Source: a bacterium (GTDB lineage Bacteria > Patescibacteriota > Microgenomatia > UBA1400 > RBG-16-45-19). From it: a stretch of 13,419 nucleotides of DNA. Made by a program: the position numbers and the translations under genes. The notes beneath the pieces were generated by a model that saw only the letters and a list, made by a program, of their open reading frames with translations, did no database searches and was not told where the DNA came from. The stretch lies in the NCBI GenBank assembly GCA_003247275.1, contig QKAA01000023.1, forward strand, positions 1 to 13,419, given 5' to 3'. Positions within the stretch are counted from its first letter, which is position 1. Every line of letters starts with the position of its first letter. Positions 1 through 7,217 of this stretch are shown in pieces.

Positions 1-636
1 AAAGATGCAGCCAGAACTTGAATTGGATAATGGTTGAGTATCGTGACGAGATTTCAGATATTGCTGGATTAGTTGCTGAATTAGCAGTTTGTCGCCAGGT
101 TTGAGGTTTAAAACAACAGACAAAATAACTTCTTTGGTTTGATGAAAGCGCGAGTAATCATAGGCAAATTCGAGCGATTCCTTTGGTAGCCAGATCTTTT
201 GATTGGATTCATCAAGAATTTCAACTTTGTCGACGATATCGGCCATAAGCGCTTCTTTATAATGAGAATTATTAAAAATTGCCCCACCGATGGTTCCAGG
301 TAAGCCTAAAAATGGCTCCAAACCACTTAAAGAGGCCTCTGCCGCTTGGTTGACAATCATATTCATGGGTGTGCCTGAGGCGGCGGTAAGGGTGTGATTT
401 TTTTCATCAATGGTGATAGAGGCGGCTCGGTTAATAATGACTGCGCCACGGAAACCGGCGTCGGTAAATAAGGTGTTGGAACCACCGCCAAGGATAAAGA
501 ACTTTTGATTTTTTTGGCGGCAGTTAATAACTGCTTGCTCTAGTTCAGCGACAGAATTGGCAATGATAATTTCGTCAGCAGGACCACCGGTTTTGATGTA
601 AGTATATTGAGAAAGATTAGTGTCTTGGTTTGACAT
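1..636 (-). CDS. murB: UDP-N-acetylenolpyruvoylglucosamine reductase MurB, 3' end cut by window edge
   Basis: MurB reduces UDP-GlcNAc-enolpyruvate to UDP-MurNAc with NADPH and FAD in the cytoplasm, the second committed step of peptidoglycan precursor synthesis. I translated the frame from ATG at 636-634; 212 residues are visible and the frame is open to the edge. Visible motifs are YIKTGGPAD near residue 13, the FAD-binding ILGGGSNTLF near residue 48, GLPGTIGGAIFNNS in the middle, FAYDYSRF, and at the edge SSGCIF. Family members end with a fuller S-x-G-(S/C)-x-F-K-N-P motif, in which the Ser or Cys acts as proton donor; here it is Cys210. The complete protein would be about 280-300 residues, so roughly a quarter is missing. 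The start lies one base after the murC stop, so translation is probably coupled. Identity is very likely. Confidence 0.93.
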   Translation of the reverse strand, partial: MSNQDTNLSQYTYIKTGGPADEIIIANSVAELEQAVINCRQKNQKFFILGGGSNTLFTDAGFRGAVIINRAASITIDEKNHTLTAASGTPMNMIVNQAAEASLSGLEPFLGLPGTIGGAIFNNSHYKEALMADIVDKVEILDESNQKIWLPKESLEFAYDYSRFHQTKEVILSVVLNLKPGDKLLIQQLIQQYLKSRHDTQPLSNSSSGCIF

Positions 637-637
637 A

Positions 638-2041
638 TTACAAGAGTTGTTGGTGAAGTTTATAAATATCACCGGCTCCCATGGTTAAAATCATGTCGTA
701 TGGTTGACGAATTTGTTTGATGTGATTAGCTAGCTCCTCTTTAGGGACATAAGTAACATTGGGGCGGTTTTCTTTGATGGTTTTGGCCAGTTGGTAACCA
801 GAAATAGTGGGATCATCCTGTTCGCGAGCACCATAAATATCTGTAATGATCACTTGATCAGCATATTTAAAGGCAGCAGCAAACTCGTTAAGGAGCGTTT
901 TGGTGCGAGAATAGGTGTGGGGTTGGAAGATGCAAACAATTCGATATAACGGCAACCAGGCGCGGGCAGCTTTGAGGGTTTCCATGACTTCAATGGGGTG
1001 GTGAGCATAATCGTCAAAATAGACACAGTTATTTTGTTCGCCAATTTTCTCGAAGCGGCGTTTGGAACCACGGAAGAGCTGTAAGCCCTCGATGGCGGTT
1101 TGATGATCAACACCTAGTTCAAGAGCAGCGATGTAAGCAGCCAGAGCGTTAGTGGCGTTATAGGTACCGGGAACCGAGAGCATAAAATTAAATTCTTGTT
1201 TTCCATGAGCGATAGTGACGAGTTGCCGACCTTGACCAACAAAACTATCTTTGACATACCAGTCGTTGGTATTGCTACTGCCATAAAAGATGGCACCTCT
1301 GTCTTTGCATAACTCTCGCGCTTCAGGAGAATCGCCGTTAATAATCAATTTTCCGCCGGGTTTTAAATTGTCGAAAAATTGAGTAAATGCATTTTTGGTA
1401 TCGTCGATAGTTTTATAGATATCGGGATGATCGTGAGTAATATTAGTGCAGATGATAACTTCAGGATGTTGATAGATGAACCGAGGACGGTTATCAACAC
1501 CTGGAGAAATAGCATATTCATCAGCTTCAACGACAATATGTTTGCCGTCGGTCATTCTGCCTGGGGCTTGAAGGTTTAGAACTTTGCCGACGCCAATAAC
1601 AAAGGAGGGTTTGTAGTTAGCATATTCCAAAATGTTAGCCAGCATGGCAGAGGTTGAGGTTTTACCGCCAACACCACAGACTGAAATACCTAATTTTTGC
1701 TCCATTAACTCACCTAAAGCTTCGGCGTGAGAAATGGTTCGAATACCGGTAGACTCAGCTGCTTTAACTTGAGAATTGTTGGCTCCCTGATGGGCTCCGG
1801 TATAGACAACTAAATCGGTGCCTTGCGGAACATTTTGATCGTCAATTTGGCCAATATCGTCAAGCCCACGTTGATGAAGAACTTCAGCAGTAACAAAATC
1901 GTCGGCCACATCGGAGCCAGTCACAATTTTGCCCATGTCTTGAATACAAAGGGCAAGAGCCGTCATGCCGACGCCTTTGATGCCAACAAAATGAACATGA
2001 TTTGCTTGATGTAGATGTGGTGTATTCATGGTGAATACCAT
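638..2041 (-). CDS. murC: UDP-N-acetylmuramate--L-alanine ligase MurC
   Basis: This is a cytoplasmic ATP-dependent ligase adding L-Ala to UDP-MurNAc. The 467 residues match MurC length. An N-terminal UDP-binding motif VGIKGVGM is at about 19-26, the ATP P-loop CGVGGKTSTS at 122-131, VEADEY at 171-176, the DDYAHHP motif near 343-349, FQPHTYSRTK near 373-382, DIYGAREQ near 401-408 and MGAGDIYKL near the end. The last three are MurC signatures. The P-loop departs from the usual GTHGKTTT, and the centre (ADEY, NITHDHPDIY) resembles the tripeptide-recycling ligase Mpl, so Mpl is the alternative; the operon with murB favours MurC. The start at 2041 lies five bases after the pgeF stop. A second in-frame ATG at 2029 is equally possible because neither has a Shine-Dalgarno site. 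Confidence 0.92.
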   Translation of the reverse strand: MVFTMNTPHLHQANHVHFVGIKGVGMTALALCIQDMGKIVTGSDVADDFVTAEVLHQRGLDDIGQIDDQNVPQGTDLVVYTGAHQGANNSQVKAAESTGIRTISHAEALGELMEQKLGISVCGVGGKTSTSAMLANILEYANYKPSFVIGVGKVLNLQAPGRMTDGKHIVVEADEYAISPGVDNRPRFIYQHPEVIICTNITHDHPDIYKTIDDTKNAFTQFFDNLKPGGKLIINGDSPEARELCKDRGAIFYGSSNTNDWYVKDSFVGQGRQLVTIAHGKQEFNFMLSVPGTYNATNALAAYIAALELGVDHQTAIEGLQLFRGSKRRFEKIGEQNNCVYFDDYAHHPIEVMETLKAARAWLPLYRIVCIFQPHTYSRTKTLLNEFAAAFKYADQVIITDIYGAREQDDPTISGYQLAKTIKENRPNVTYVPKEELANHIKQIRQPYDMILTMGAGDIYKLHQQLL

Positions 2042-2046
2042 CTATG

Positions 2047-2775
2047 TTAGCGCAATTTAGCGAGAATGAGAAATCTGGCTTCAGGATATTGTTCGGAAGA
2101 CTTGGAGCGAGTGTGGGAAAATAAGCCTTCGTCCTCAATAGTGCAACGTTTTTCTGATTTAATTGATTTCGATTTGATGCCAGCTTGTTTGAGGCTTTCT
2201 GTGACGTAGCCCTCAACATCAATTTTCCATTTATTCGATTTTTTCTTGATAAAGGGTTTCCAATTTTGATCGCCTACTTGTTCAGGTTTTTCGATTGACT
2301 CATAGCAGTTACCGCAAGCTGAAGGACCGAGCCAAACCAGTAGTTTACCAGGGTTTGATTCATACTCTTCTTCCATTTGTGATAAGCCTTTGAGATGAAT
2401 GTTTTTGATGGCGCCCTGCCAACCAACATGAAAGATACCAAAAACATGATGGTCGGGGTCATAGATGATAACGGGAAGACAGTCAGCCACTTTTAAAAGC
2501 AGAGCAGCCTCTGGTTGGTTGGTAATAAAACCGTCAACTCCAGGGATGTTATTGCCCACCCACATTTTAGTATTGTCTTCAGTTAATTTTAGGATTCTGT
2601 CTGAGTGAATTTGTTTGGCTTCAATAACGGTGCGAGGATTTAAGTCAAATTGGTTATAGATTTTGCGACGATTGGACATAACTTGCGCTTTATCGTTAAA
2701 ACGCTCGTCCATATTGCCATCGGAGCTTTCGGTATAAGCGAGGAGCAGATTTTTGTGTAAATCGATAGTTTTCAT
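2047..2775 (-). CDS. pgeF: Peptidoglycan editing factor PgeF (YfiH/DUF152 'laccase-domain' family)
   Basis: The family is known in E. coli as a cytoplasmic enzyme that removes L-Ser wrongly joined to UDP-MurNAc; related proteins have purine nucleoside phosphorylase or deaminase activity. At 242 residues it has typical length. The three zinc ligands are visible: His57 in QIHSDR, Cys99 in VADCLPV and His116 in FHVGWQG. Other family blocks are DGFITNQPEA at about 81-90, GPSACGNCYES at about 140-150 and CTIEDEGLFSHTR at 201-213. The usual GWRG is GWQG here. It sits between the glmU-like gene and murC, five bases from each, which fits a proofreading role next to the ligase it corrects. The start has no well-placed Shine-Dalgarno site; a GAGGT inside the end of the upstream gene is 12 bases away. 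Confidence 0.9.
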   Translation of the reverse strand: MKTIDLHKNLLLAYTESSDGNMDERFNDKAQVMSNRRKIYNQFDLNPRTVIEAKQIHSDRILKLTEDNTKMWVGNNIPGVDGFITNQPEAALLLKVADCLPVIIYDPDHHVFGIFHVGWQGAIKNIHLKGLSQMEEEYESNPGKLLVWLGPSACGNCYESIEKPEQVGDQNWKPFIKKKSNKWKIDVEGYVTESLKQAGIKSKSIKSEKRCTIEDEGLFSHTRSKSSEQYPEARFLILAKLR

Positions 2776-2780
2776 AGGGG

Positions 2781-3530
2781 TTATTCTACCTCATTTTTTT
2801 GTTTCATGCTGGTTTCGGCAATTTTTAGTTCCTCGGCGGTATTAACTCCGTGCCAAATAGAATTATCGTTCCATAGCAAAGCTTCAGCTTTTTTCTGATT
2901 AAGATGAGCGTATTTAATCACGTCAGTTAGGTAATACTCGAGGGTAACGGGATTTTTTTCTAGTTTATTTAATGCCTGACTCAAAAACTCTTTATCAAAA
3001 CAGTAGAGGCCGGTATTTATTTCCGAAATTTGTCTTTGTTCTTCTGTCGCATTTTTCTCTTCCACAATGGCGATAAATTTGCCGCTGTCATCGCGCATAA
3101 TTCTCCCTAATCCTTGAGGGTTAGGTTTAACAATACTAACAACAGTTACCTGATTTTGATGATCTTCATGGGTGGAAAGGAGTTTTTGGAATAATTCTGG
3201 GGTATAAAAAGCGGAATCATCTCCAGACATAACTAAAACCGAGTCTGCCGTGGCTTGTAATTGTGGTAGAGAGGCTTTGACAGCATCACCTGTGCCCAAG
3301 GGTTGTTCTTGGATGGCGTAGGTGACACGATCGCCCAAAACGTCCTTGACTGATTGTTGTTGAAAACCAACCACAACCACAATTTGATTGATACCAATCG
3401 AGGTTAAGGTGTCGACCGTGTAACTAATCATGGGTTTCTGGTTCAACGACAAAACAACTTTATTTTTGTCAGTCGCATTCATCCGCGTACCCTTGCCGGC
3501 AGCGAGGATAACGGCCACAGCTTGGCTCAT
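2781..3530 (-). CDS. GlmU-like N-acetylglucosamine-1-phosphate uridylyltransferase, single domain
   Basis: A nucleotidyltransferase that should join UTP to GlcNAc-1-P to give UDP-GlcNAc, the substrate of the Mur pathway. The signature LAAGKGTRM is at residues 9-17, GTGDAV at 79-84, the metal-binding GDD at 103-105, VEEKNAT near 156-162, EINTGLY at 170-176, EYYLTDV near 188-194 and GVNT at 218-221; these match the uridylyltransferase half of GlmU residue by residue. At 249 residues it lacks the left-handed beta-helix acetyltransferase half (GlmU is about 450), so GlcN-1-P acetylation must be done elsewhere. Its ATG overlaps the yvcK stop (ATGA), and AAAGGAAA precedes it as a good Shine-Dalgarno site. 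Another sugar-phosphate uridylyltransferase specificity is possible, but the EEKxAT and EINTG blocks favour GlcNAc-1-P. Confidence 0.85.
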   Translation of the reverse strand: MSQAVAVILAAGKGTRMNATDKNKVVLSLNQKPMISYTVDTLTSIGINQIVVVVGFQQQSVKDVLGDRVTYAIQEQPLGTGDAVKASLPQLQATADSVLVMSGDDSAFYTPELFQKLLSTHEDHQNQVTVVSIVKPNPQGLGRIMRDDSGKFIAIVEEKNATEEQRQISEINTGLYCFDKEFLSQALNKLEKNPVTLEYYLTDVIKYAHLNQKKAEALLWNDNSIWHGVNTAEELKIAETSMKQKNEVE

Positions 3531-4534
3531 GATTTTTTTCCTTTACGATTTGTTTCCATAATTGACATCACCTCTTTGGCTAGTTTATCAGAATCGTGGC
3601 GCAGATAGCTTCGTTTGACACTATCTTTTGACTGTATCACTGGAGTAATAGAAATCAAATTGGCTTGAATTACTCTGGAGTCATGATTGCTTATGTTGTC
3701 GACAACTGGGAATTCATGTTGTTGCTCATATTTATTGAGGAGATTTTGGCTTATTTTGCCGTTATTAATAATGATGTGATTAACTTTCTTGCCAATAGTT
3801 TGCTCGATGGTTTGAACATGATCTAAAGCGGTCATGTTGTGAGTTTGAGTGTAATGGGTCATTAAATTTTGGATAAAAATAATCGGAGCGGTGGTTTTTT
3901 TGAAAGCGGCTTTCATCCCATCAATAATCAAGTTGGGTAATAAACTGCCGTAGAGATCTCCAGGACCAATAATGATGTAGTCGGCTTGTTGAATGACAGC
4001 AGCAACTGCAGGATTTAGTTTAGCTTTGGGAGTGGTACTAATAGAACTAATCTTTTTGCCACCATGTTTTTCATCTAAAGTTGCTTCACCAATTTCTGTA
4101 GTTCCATCCTGATAGTGAATGACTAGTTGAATATCATCTTCAGTGACGGGATAAATTTTACCTTGAAGGTGAAATAGTTTACTGATGGCACTGATAGCAT
4201 TTGAAGTGGATTGAGTCATGTCTTGAAGAGCGGTAAAAATGAGATTGCCTAAGTTGTGATTGTCCAAACTGGAATTGGGTGAAAATCGATAGAGTAATAA
4301 TTTAGCGATCAATCCATCATTTTTATCTGATGAGAGGGCGGCACAGGCTTGACGCAAGTCCCCTACTGGTAAAAACCCAAATTCATCGCGCAATCGACCA
4401 GTAGAACCGCCAGAATCTGCCATGGAAATAATTGCGTGAAGATCAAGGGGATACTTTTTTAAGCCTGATAATACGACGGCTGTACCGGTGCCGCCGCCGA
4501 TGACACATACTTGTGGTCGCTTGGTTGTAGTCAT
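3527..4534 (-). CDS. yvcK: Gluconeogenesis factor YvcK/CofD-like UDP-sugar-binding protein
   Basis: YvcK proteins are cytoplasmic, bind UDP-GlcNAc in Bacillus and affect central carbon flow and peptidoglycan synthesis or enzyme placement; CofD relatives are phospholactate transferases. The 335 residues show the N-terminal nucleotide-binding VIGGGTGTAVVLSGL (11-25), MADSGGSTGRLRDEFG (38-53), PVGDLRQ (56-62), HNLGNL (93-98), GPGDLYGSLLPNL (190-202) and NLMTHYTQTHNMTALDHV (223-240), the typical order for YvcK. In many Firmicutes and Actinobacteria yvcK lies between rapZ and whiA; here neither is present and the partners are a UDP-GlcNAc-forming enzyme and an LCP ligase. The start is five bases after the LCP stop, with no Shine-Dalgarno site, suggesting coupled translation. 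Confidence 0.93.
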   Translation of the reverse strand: MTTTKRPQVCVIGGGTGTAVVLSGLKKYPLDLHAIISMADSGGSTGRLRDEFGFLPVGDLRQACAALSSDKNDGLIAKLLLYRFSPNSSLDNHNLGNLIFTALQDMTQSTSNAISAISKLFHLQGKIYPVTEDDIQLVIHYQDGTTEIGEATLDEKHGGKKISSISTTPKAKLNPAVAAVIQQADYIIIGPGDLYGSLLPNLIIDGMKAAFKKTTAPIIFIQNLMTHYTQTHNMTALDHVQTIEQTIGKKVNHIIINNGKISQNLLNKYEQQHEFPVVDNISNHDSRVIQANLISITPVIQSKDSVKRSYLRHDSDKLAKEVMSIMETNRKGKKS

Positions 4535-4539
4535 TTTAT

Positions 4540-5727
4540 TTATTTGCTTAACTGACTGGCAATATATTGTTGTACCGTTTGCCAGTTATCTTCACCACCC
4601 TTTGACAGCAGAGCAAAAGCGCCTGATGAAGTTTTGGTCGAGACAAGAACATTGGCGGTAGATAAGCTAATTTTGGCAGTGGTGAATTGTAAAAGACTTG
4701 TTAATCGAGGAGCAACGGCGGCTAAATGATCAACCGTAACGTCAGTTTTAACAGCCTTGGTTAAGGTGGCATAAAATTCGGCCTGATGATTGAGAGCATC
4801 TAATTCAAATAGTTTAGCCACAATGGCTTCGATGACTTGAATTTGACGTTCGCCTCGATCGAAGTCAGAAGTGGTGTGGCGAGAGCGGACAAATTTTAAA
4901 ACCGTGTCACCATCCATGTGAGTAATACCGGGAGTGAAATTAAGTTCTTCGTAGCGGCAAGGAAACTGTTTTTCTAATTCAAAACCTGACAAGGTGTTGC
5001 TCAGTTCCGTGACCTCTTCAGGAGTTTTGCCGCATAACTCCAATTCGCGACCAGTAATGGGATACCAAGGATCGTTTAAGGTTTTAAGCACGTTGACATC
5101 AATGCCTCTTAAAGCATTAATAGCTTGAGAAAAACGGGCAAAATCAACCGTGACAACAAAATCGGGAGTAATACCAGTTACTTGCGAAACTGACTGTTTG
5201 ACCAAATAAGAACCGCGAATGATGGTGTCTTTAGCCACATCTTCAGTGGGGTAATTTCCTTGTTTTAAGCCTAACGGAAGAGCTGCATTTATTTTGGTGG
5301 AAAAGTCGCCAGTACCGGAAGGGAGGGTCACCCAGACATCGCGAGGAATGTGGATGAGACCAAAACGCTTATGAGTGAAATCAATTTGAGCCAGCAAAAT
5401 AACGTCAGTTAAAAATCCGCCCTGATGGCCAGCACCACCATATCCCAGTAACAAAATATTAATGGTCTCAGCGGTGGAGACATCTTTGGTAGTGGCCGTT
5501 GGTTCAGGTAATTCTAAATCAGCAGGTGCTTCAGGAATGGCCCGGTCATCTAAAAGTGAAGGAGTGGGCTCAGGAGTAGCTTCGGGCGACAATTGAGCTT
5601 TAGCATTGGTGGAAAAGAAATACCACGATAAACCAGCAACTACTACAAACACACCTATGCCAATGAAAAGGAAACGCTTACGGAACGGTAGATTAATTTT
5701 AAATTTGGTAAAGGGATTATGGATCAT
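4540..5727 (-). CDS. LytR-CpsA-Psr (LCP) family cell-wall glycopolymer ligase
   Basis: LCP enzymes act outside the membrane and move glycopolymers from a lipid-linked pyrophosphate carrier to peptidoglycan. The 395-residue protein has a basic N-terminus, one membrane segment at about 18-38, a Pro/Glu/Thr-rich linker at about 47-80 and the LCP domain from about 88. Conserved blocks are NILLLGYGG (90-98), FLTDVILLAQID with Asp108, IPRD (127-130) and SRHTTSDFDRGERQ (282-295), which hold the Arg/Asp residues that bind pyrophosphate and metal. Cys232 and Cys257 lie in the central insert and could form a disulfide outside the cell. It is the first gene of the leftward operon; a TAAAAT box at 5739-5744 could be its -10, but no matching -35 is clear. 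The glycopolymer carried cannot be told from sequence. Confidence 0.9.
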   Translation of the reverse strand: MIHNPFTKFKINLPFRKRFLFIGIGVFVVVAGLSWYFFSTNAKAQLSPEATPEPTPSLLDDRAIPEAPADLELPEPTATTKDVSTAETINILLLGYGGAGHQGGFLTDVILLAQIDFTHKRFGLIHIPRDVWVTLPSGTGDFSTKINAALPLGLKQGNYPTEDVAKDTIIRGSYLVKQSVSQVTGITPDFVVTVDFARFSQAINALRGIDVNVLKTLNDPWYPITGRELELCGKTPEEVTELSNTLSGFELEKQFPCRYEELNFTPGITHMDGDTVLKFVRSRHTTSDFDRGERQIQVIEAIVAKLFELDALNHQAEFYATLTKAVKTDVTVDHLAAVAPRLTSLLQFTTAKISLSTANVLVSTKTSSGAFALLSKGGEDNWQTVQQYIASQLSK

Positions 5728-5747
5728 TGATATAAGGTATTTTATTG

Positions 5748-5821
5748 ATTAACACGTATTCATTGATTGTATCAAACAATAAATTTATGAATACTGATAC
5801 GTACTATTAACACCTATACAT
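5748..5821. repeat. Pair of 16-base direct repeats in the divergent control region
   Basis: ATTAACACGTATTCAT (5748-5763) recurs as ATTAACACCTATACAT (5806-5821), 14 of 16 bases identical and 58 bases apart start to start. The two copies flank the inverted repeat at 5762-5780, in the 125-base gap between the divergent LCP operon and GH57 gene. They may be binding sites for a regulator; the match was found by eye and its chance probability was not computed. Confidence 0.45.
5762..5780. promoter_or_regulatory. Inverted repeat, possible operator between divergent genes
   Basis: ATTGaTTG-tat-CAAaCAAT is a dyad with 7 of 8 arm positions paired around a 3-base centre. It lies between the LCP operon start (5727) and the GH57 start (5853). 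The form is typical of an operator for a dimeric helix-turn-helix protein. No regulator gene is adjacent, so the role is inferred from symmetry and position only. Confidence 0.4.
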
Positions 5822-5838
5822 CAGCTGTCATTTTTGGT

Positions 5839-5844
5839 TACAGT
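5839..5844 (+). promoter_or_regulatory. Possible -10 box of the GH57 gene
   Basis: TACAGT matches 4 of 6 bases of TATAAT and ends 8 bases before the GH57 ATG, with TTGG just upstream. No Shine-Dalgarno sequence precedes the ATG. A transcript from here would be leaderless or nearly so, as suspected for several genes in this window. This is the weakest of those sites. Confidence 0.3.
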
Positions 5845-5852
5845 AGTAAAAG

Positions 5853-7217
5853 ATGAAAGAAATTCCTTACATTTGTGGGGCTCATTTTTATGACCCGCCA
5901 CGCTCAACTTATCACCAAGAATATGCAGGTATCTCCACTGATCCGAAAAGTGAAGATTGGTTGCAAAAGGTTTATGAGGATAATTATAAACCAGTATCAG
6001 AGTCGCGATTACTGACACGAGTTTCTTATGACATTAATGCCGTTTTAATTCATGAGCTTGAAGCGCATGGCTTATCAGCTGATGGTTTCTTAAGGAACGC
6101 CGATAATGTGATTGGGACGTCGTATATTCACACCATCTTGCCGGATTTATCAACCACGGATAAAGAAATAGTGATTGGTGCCGGTTTAGAGCGGTATCGA
6201 AACGACTTTGGCAAAGATCCGTTAGTGTTTTGGTCACCTGAAGCAGCTATGGATTCGGCTACAGCTGAGGTGCTTGTCGATTATGGATATCAAGCATTCG
6301 TTTGCTCCCCAAGACAGCTTGACACTCATTTACATGAGGCCGACAATCGTTTTTTTAATATTCCCCTCCCCAGCGGTCGATCAATTACAGCGATTGCTTA
6401 TGATAGAAAAGTTTCAAAAGAGCTTGCATATGGTGAGAAATATAATGCCGATGATTTTGCACGTCAGCATTACGCCAAAAAAAAGGGGCAGTTTAATAAT
6501 TTGATTACGTGGGTGGATGGAGAGACGTTTGGTCATCACTGGAAGTTTGGTGATTTATTTTTAAATTATTTACTATTTACCAGTTTGCCGGAAATAGGAA
6601 TTCAGCCTACGCCCATTAATCAGTTCGATTTTAAGGATTTAGCAAATATAACAGCCAGGTTAAAAGAGCGGTCTGCATGGAGTTGTGAATGTGGAGATTT
6701 GCGGCGCTGGCACTCTAGCTGTGGTTGCTATCGTGATACTGAAAATTATGATTCTTCCTGGGTGGATCCGTTTTATAGTACGTTTGCGTGGTTGAATACA
6801 GAGATTTCAACTTTAGCTCAACAACGATTTGGACGAGATTATACGGAAATTATGATTAAATCGTTTGAACAAGGTTTTGTTAATCCTGGTGGAAAATTCA
6901 CAACACCTGATTTATCGTTAATTGCAGCAGCAATTGATGGATTAACAGCTCGAACCAGTTGTGGCACATTCTTTTCTAGCCCACATACTTCGGGAAGAAT
7001 TAATATGTTATTTGGGCTGGAAGCAATCACTCATCTTAAAGAAAGTGGAGAGACGGCAAAGGCGGATAGATTGCTTAATGCTTATTTCTCGCGCTTAGAC
7101 CAGATTGTTGATCCAACTAATTATTCACAAACACTTCTTAGGACACTAGAAACAATGGTGGAGCAAAAGAATTTGCTCCACCGGGAATTAGTTCAATCTG
7201 AATTAGTTAGTAGGTAA
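5853..7217 (+). CDS. Glycoside hydrolase family 57 protein, DUF3536-type, compact
   Basis: GH57 enzymes are retaining alpha-glucan hydrolases, transferases or branching enzymes. The 454 residues hold the blocks seen in GH57 proteins that carry DUF3536: HFYDPPR (11-17), RLLTRVSYD (52-60), FWSPEAAMD (126-134) with the likely nucleophile Glu130, and WVDGETFGHHWKFGD (220-234) with the likely acid/base Asp222. The DUF3536-like half has AWSCECGDLRRWHSSCGC (275-292) and TARTSCGTFF. Cys278, 280, 290 and 292 form a cluster that could bind metal, although this is not established. Usual DUF3536 proteins are about 800 residues, so this is a short version. There is no signal peptide, so it should work in the cytoplasm, perhaps on storage glucan. 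The 3' end overlaps the convergent gene by 11 bases. Substrate is unknown. Confidence 0.87.
   Translation: MKEIPYICGAHFYDPPRSTYHQEYAGISTDPKSEDWLQKVYEDNYKPVSESRLLTRVSYDINAVLIHELEAHGLSADGFLRNADNVIGTSYIHTILPDLSTTDKEIVIGAGLERYRNDFGKDPLVFWSPEAAMDSATAEVLVDYGYQAFVCSPRQLDTHLHEADNRFFNIPLPSGRSITAIAYDRKVSKELAYGEKYNADDFARQHYAKKKGQFNNLITWVDGETFGHHWKFGDLFLNYLLFTSLPEIGIQPTPINQFDFKDLANITARLKERSAWSCECGDLRRWHSSCGCYRDTENYDSSWVDPFYSTFAWLNTEISTLAQQRFGRDYTEIMIKSFEQGFVNPGGKFTTPDLSLIAAAIDGLTARTSCGTFFSSPHTSGRINMLFGLEAITHLKESGETAKADRLLNAYFSRLDQIVDPTNYSQTLLRTLETMVEQKNLLHRELVQSELVSR
7157..7182 (-). terminator. Perfect 11-bp hairpin, probable terminator of the leftward SurA-N-like gene
   Basis: GGTGGAGCAAA (7157-7167) pairs fully with TTTGCTCCACC (7172-7182) around a 4-base loop. 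Read leftward it starts 24 bases after the stop of the SurA-N-like gene (7207), a normal terminator position, and is followed by a weak T-rich stretch (ATTGTTTCT). It also encodes residues 435-444 of the convergent GH57 gene, so the same bases serve as codons and hairpin. A weak U-tract keeps confidence moderate. Confidence 0.55.
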
